NCBI GenBank assembly: GCA_902598525.1
Contig: CACKBZ010000003.1
Span: 1 to 64,000 of the forward strand
DNA from: an uncultured Bacteroidota bacterium
GTDB lineage: Bacteria > Bacteroidota > Bacteroidia > Flavobacteriales > Flavobacteriaceae
DNA length: 64,000 nt
Reading direction: 5' to 3'
The notes under the pieces were generated by a model, which did not search any database, was not told the origin of the DNA, and was given only the letters and a program-made list of their open reading frames with translations. Both the position numbers and the translations under genes were made by a program. Below, in pieces: positions 63,243 to 64,000 of this stretch (position 1 is the stretch's first letter; each line of letters starts with the position of its first letter).

Positions 63243-64000
63243 AAATATACTCTTTAGCTTTATATCAATTTTCTCTTTAAACGCTCAGGATATTGAACCG
63301 GTTAAGTGGGATTATGATGTAAATAAAATTAATGATAATGAATATAATATCTCTTTTAGTGCATCAATATTAAATGGATGGAAATTATATTCTCAATTTT
63401 CTCCTGATGAAGGTGCTCTACCAACTTCATTTAGCTTCATTAATAATATTTCTAAATTTGAAGCAGACGAATTATTCAATGAGGATAATTACATAGTTGG
63501 CTTTGATAATGTCTTTAAAATGGACCTATATTATTATGAAAATGAAGCCAATTTCAATCAAAATGTAAAGTTATTAGATAAAGATTTAAATCAAATTAAA
63601 GTCGAAATTGATTATTCATCATGTGATGATGAACTATGTATCTTCAGAAATGAAACTTTTAACGTAGTTCTTGATAATAGTATTAAGACTACTGAGTCTG
63701 AAAATGTGACCTTAGAGGATATAAGGAAGTACAATGCACTTGAACTTGATTTAGACAAATCGAATTATGATTCTGTAAACTTTATTGAAAAATCAAATTA
63801 TTTTGAAATATTCATATTTGGTTTAATTGCGGGCTTTTTAGCATTATTGACACCTTGTGTATTCCCTATGATACCATTAACTGTATCTTATTTTATTGAT
63901 GAATCCAAACTTAAATATAGTGGGGCAATCTCAGCATCACTTTATGGTGGATTCATAATTCTAATTTATATTTTATTAAGTATTCCTTTTCATGTTTTTG
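63235..64000 (+). CDS. dsbD: Thiol:disulfide interchange protein DsbD, 5' part
   Basis: Partial gene, cut by the right edge, so it is not in the ORF track; 255 codons are visible. It starts with a signal peptide (MTRNILFSFISIFSLNAQ), followed by the periplasmic alpha domain with two Cys (SSCDDELCIF) and then the membrane domain with LTPCVFPMIPLTVSYF, the Cys that passes electrons from thioredoxin. DsbD carries reducing power across the inner membrane to the periplasm. The missing part should have the rest of the membrane domain and a thioredoxin-like domain. It starts inside the last codons of tilS. Confidence 0.92.
   Translation, partial: MTRNILFSFISIFSLNAQDIEPVKWDYDVNKINDNEYNISFSASILNGWKLYSQFSPDEGALPTSFSFINNISKFEADELFNEDNYIVGFDNVFKMDLYYYENEANFNQNVKLLDKDLNQIKVEIDYSSCDDELCIFRNETFNVVLDNSIKTTESENVTLEDIRKYNALELDLDKSNYDSVNFIEKSNYFEIFIFGLIAGFLALLTPCVFPMIPLTVSYFIDESKLKYSGAISASLYGGFIILIYILLSIPFHVF

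Noticed and set aside
1-64000. CRISPR arrays, insertion sequences, prophage or integron parts
   Set aside because: No regularly spaced repeats, transposase, integrase or phage structural gene was seen in either strand.

Overview
The window looks like a stretch of chromosome from a streamlined marine member of Flavobacteriia (Bacteroidota). The reasons are visible in the sequence: very AT-rich DNA, gene spacing of only a few bases, no clear Shine-Dalgarno sequences, many upstream boxes matching the Bacteroidota promoter element TAnnTTTG, an L31 type B and a zinc-free L36, the gene run ftsK-lolA-lptF/G-ribB, and a proteorhodopsin next to a retinal-producing carotenoid dioxygenase. I cannot assign a genus from sequence reading alone. 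No insertion sequence, phage, CRISPR array or obvious recently transferred island was seen.

Layout. 1-4650: the end of the large ribosomal operon (rplO 3' end, secY, infA, rpmJ, rpsM, rpsK, rpsD, rpoA, rplQ), closed by a strong terminator. 4726-10256: carA, eno, gltA and argS. 10257-12015: a divergent light-harvesting pair, proteorhodopsin (- strand) and blh (+ strand), with a two-way terminator between argS and proteorhodopsin. 12050-19297: folD, an unrecognised membrane protein, a VOC protein, a NamZ-like muramidase whose start overlaps a divergent FtsX-like permease, a CBS-like PLP enzyme and a GGT-like hydrolase. 19302-28228: a - strand block with an acyl-CoA dehydrogenase, purL, an MsbA-like ABC exporter, a glycosyltransferase and a DUF4199 protein. 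28320-34122: rpmE2 with a repetitive tail, mtaB, a reduced GNAT-like protein, a TPR protein, rpmH (missing from the ORF track) and carB without its regulatory domain. 34125-42841: S41 peptidase, purB, a CarboxypepD_reg-like protein, priA, the rpsF-rpsR-rplI operon and hisS. 42834-51507: a sterol-desaturase-family protein, an M1 aminopeptidase, then a tightly coupled set: M14 carboxypeptidase, NRAMP-fold transporter and pxpABC (5-oxoprolinase). 51522-64000: an SLC13 transporter, a serine hydrolase, tRNA-Ser(UGA), a TSUP transporter, the ftsK-lolA-lptF/G-ribB operon, nhaC, a short tilS and the 5' part of dsbD.

How the genes fit together. The gene set suggests a peptide- and carbohydrate-degrading photoheterotroph: secreted peptidases (S41, M1, M14), a muropeptide-recycling enzyme (NamZ-like), 5-oxoproline salvage (PxpABC), Na+-linked transport (SLC13, NhaC) and a proton-pumping rhodopsin that can add to the membrane gradient. 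The most interesting lead is the NRAMP-fold protein fused by 1-base overlaps to the peptidase and pxpABC: both of its canonical metal-binding motifs are changed (DPGN to GPGT, MPH to VPY), so it may carry 5-oxoproline or another organic substrate rather than a metal. Other points worth checking are CarB lacking the allosteric domain, RibB with a dead cyclohydrolase domain, the nested APAEE repeats on ribosomal protein L31, a TilS with no C-terminal domain, and convergent gene pairs with no room for terminators.
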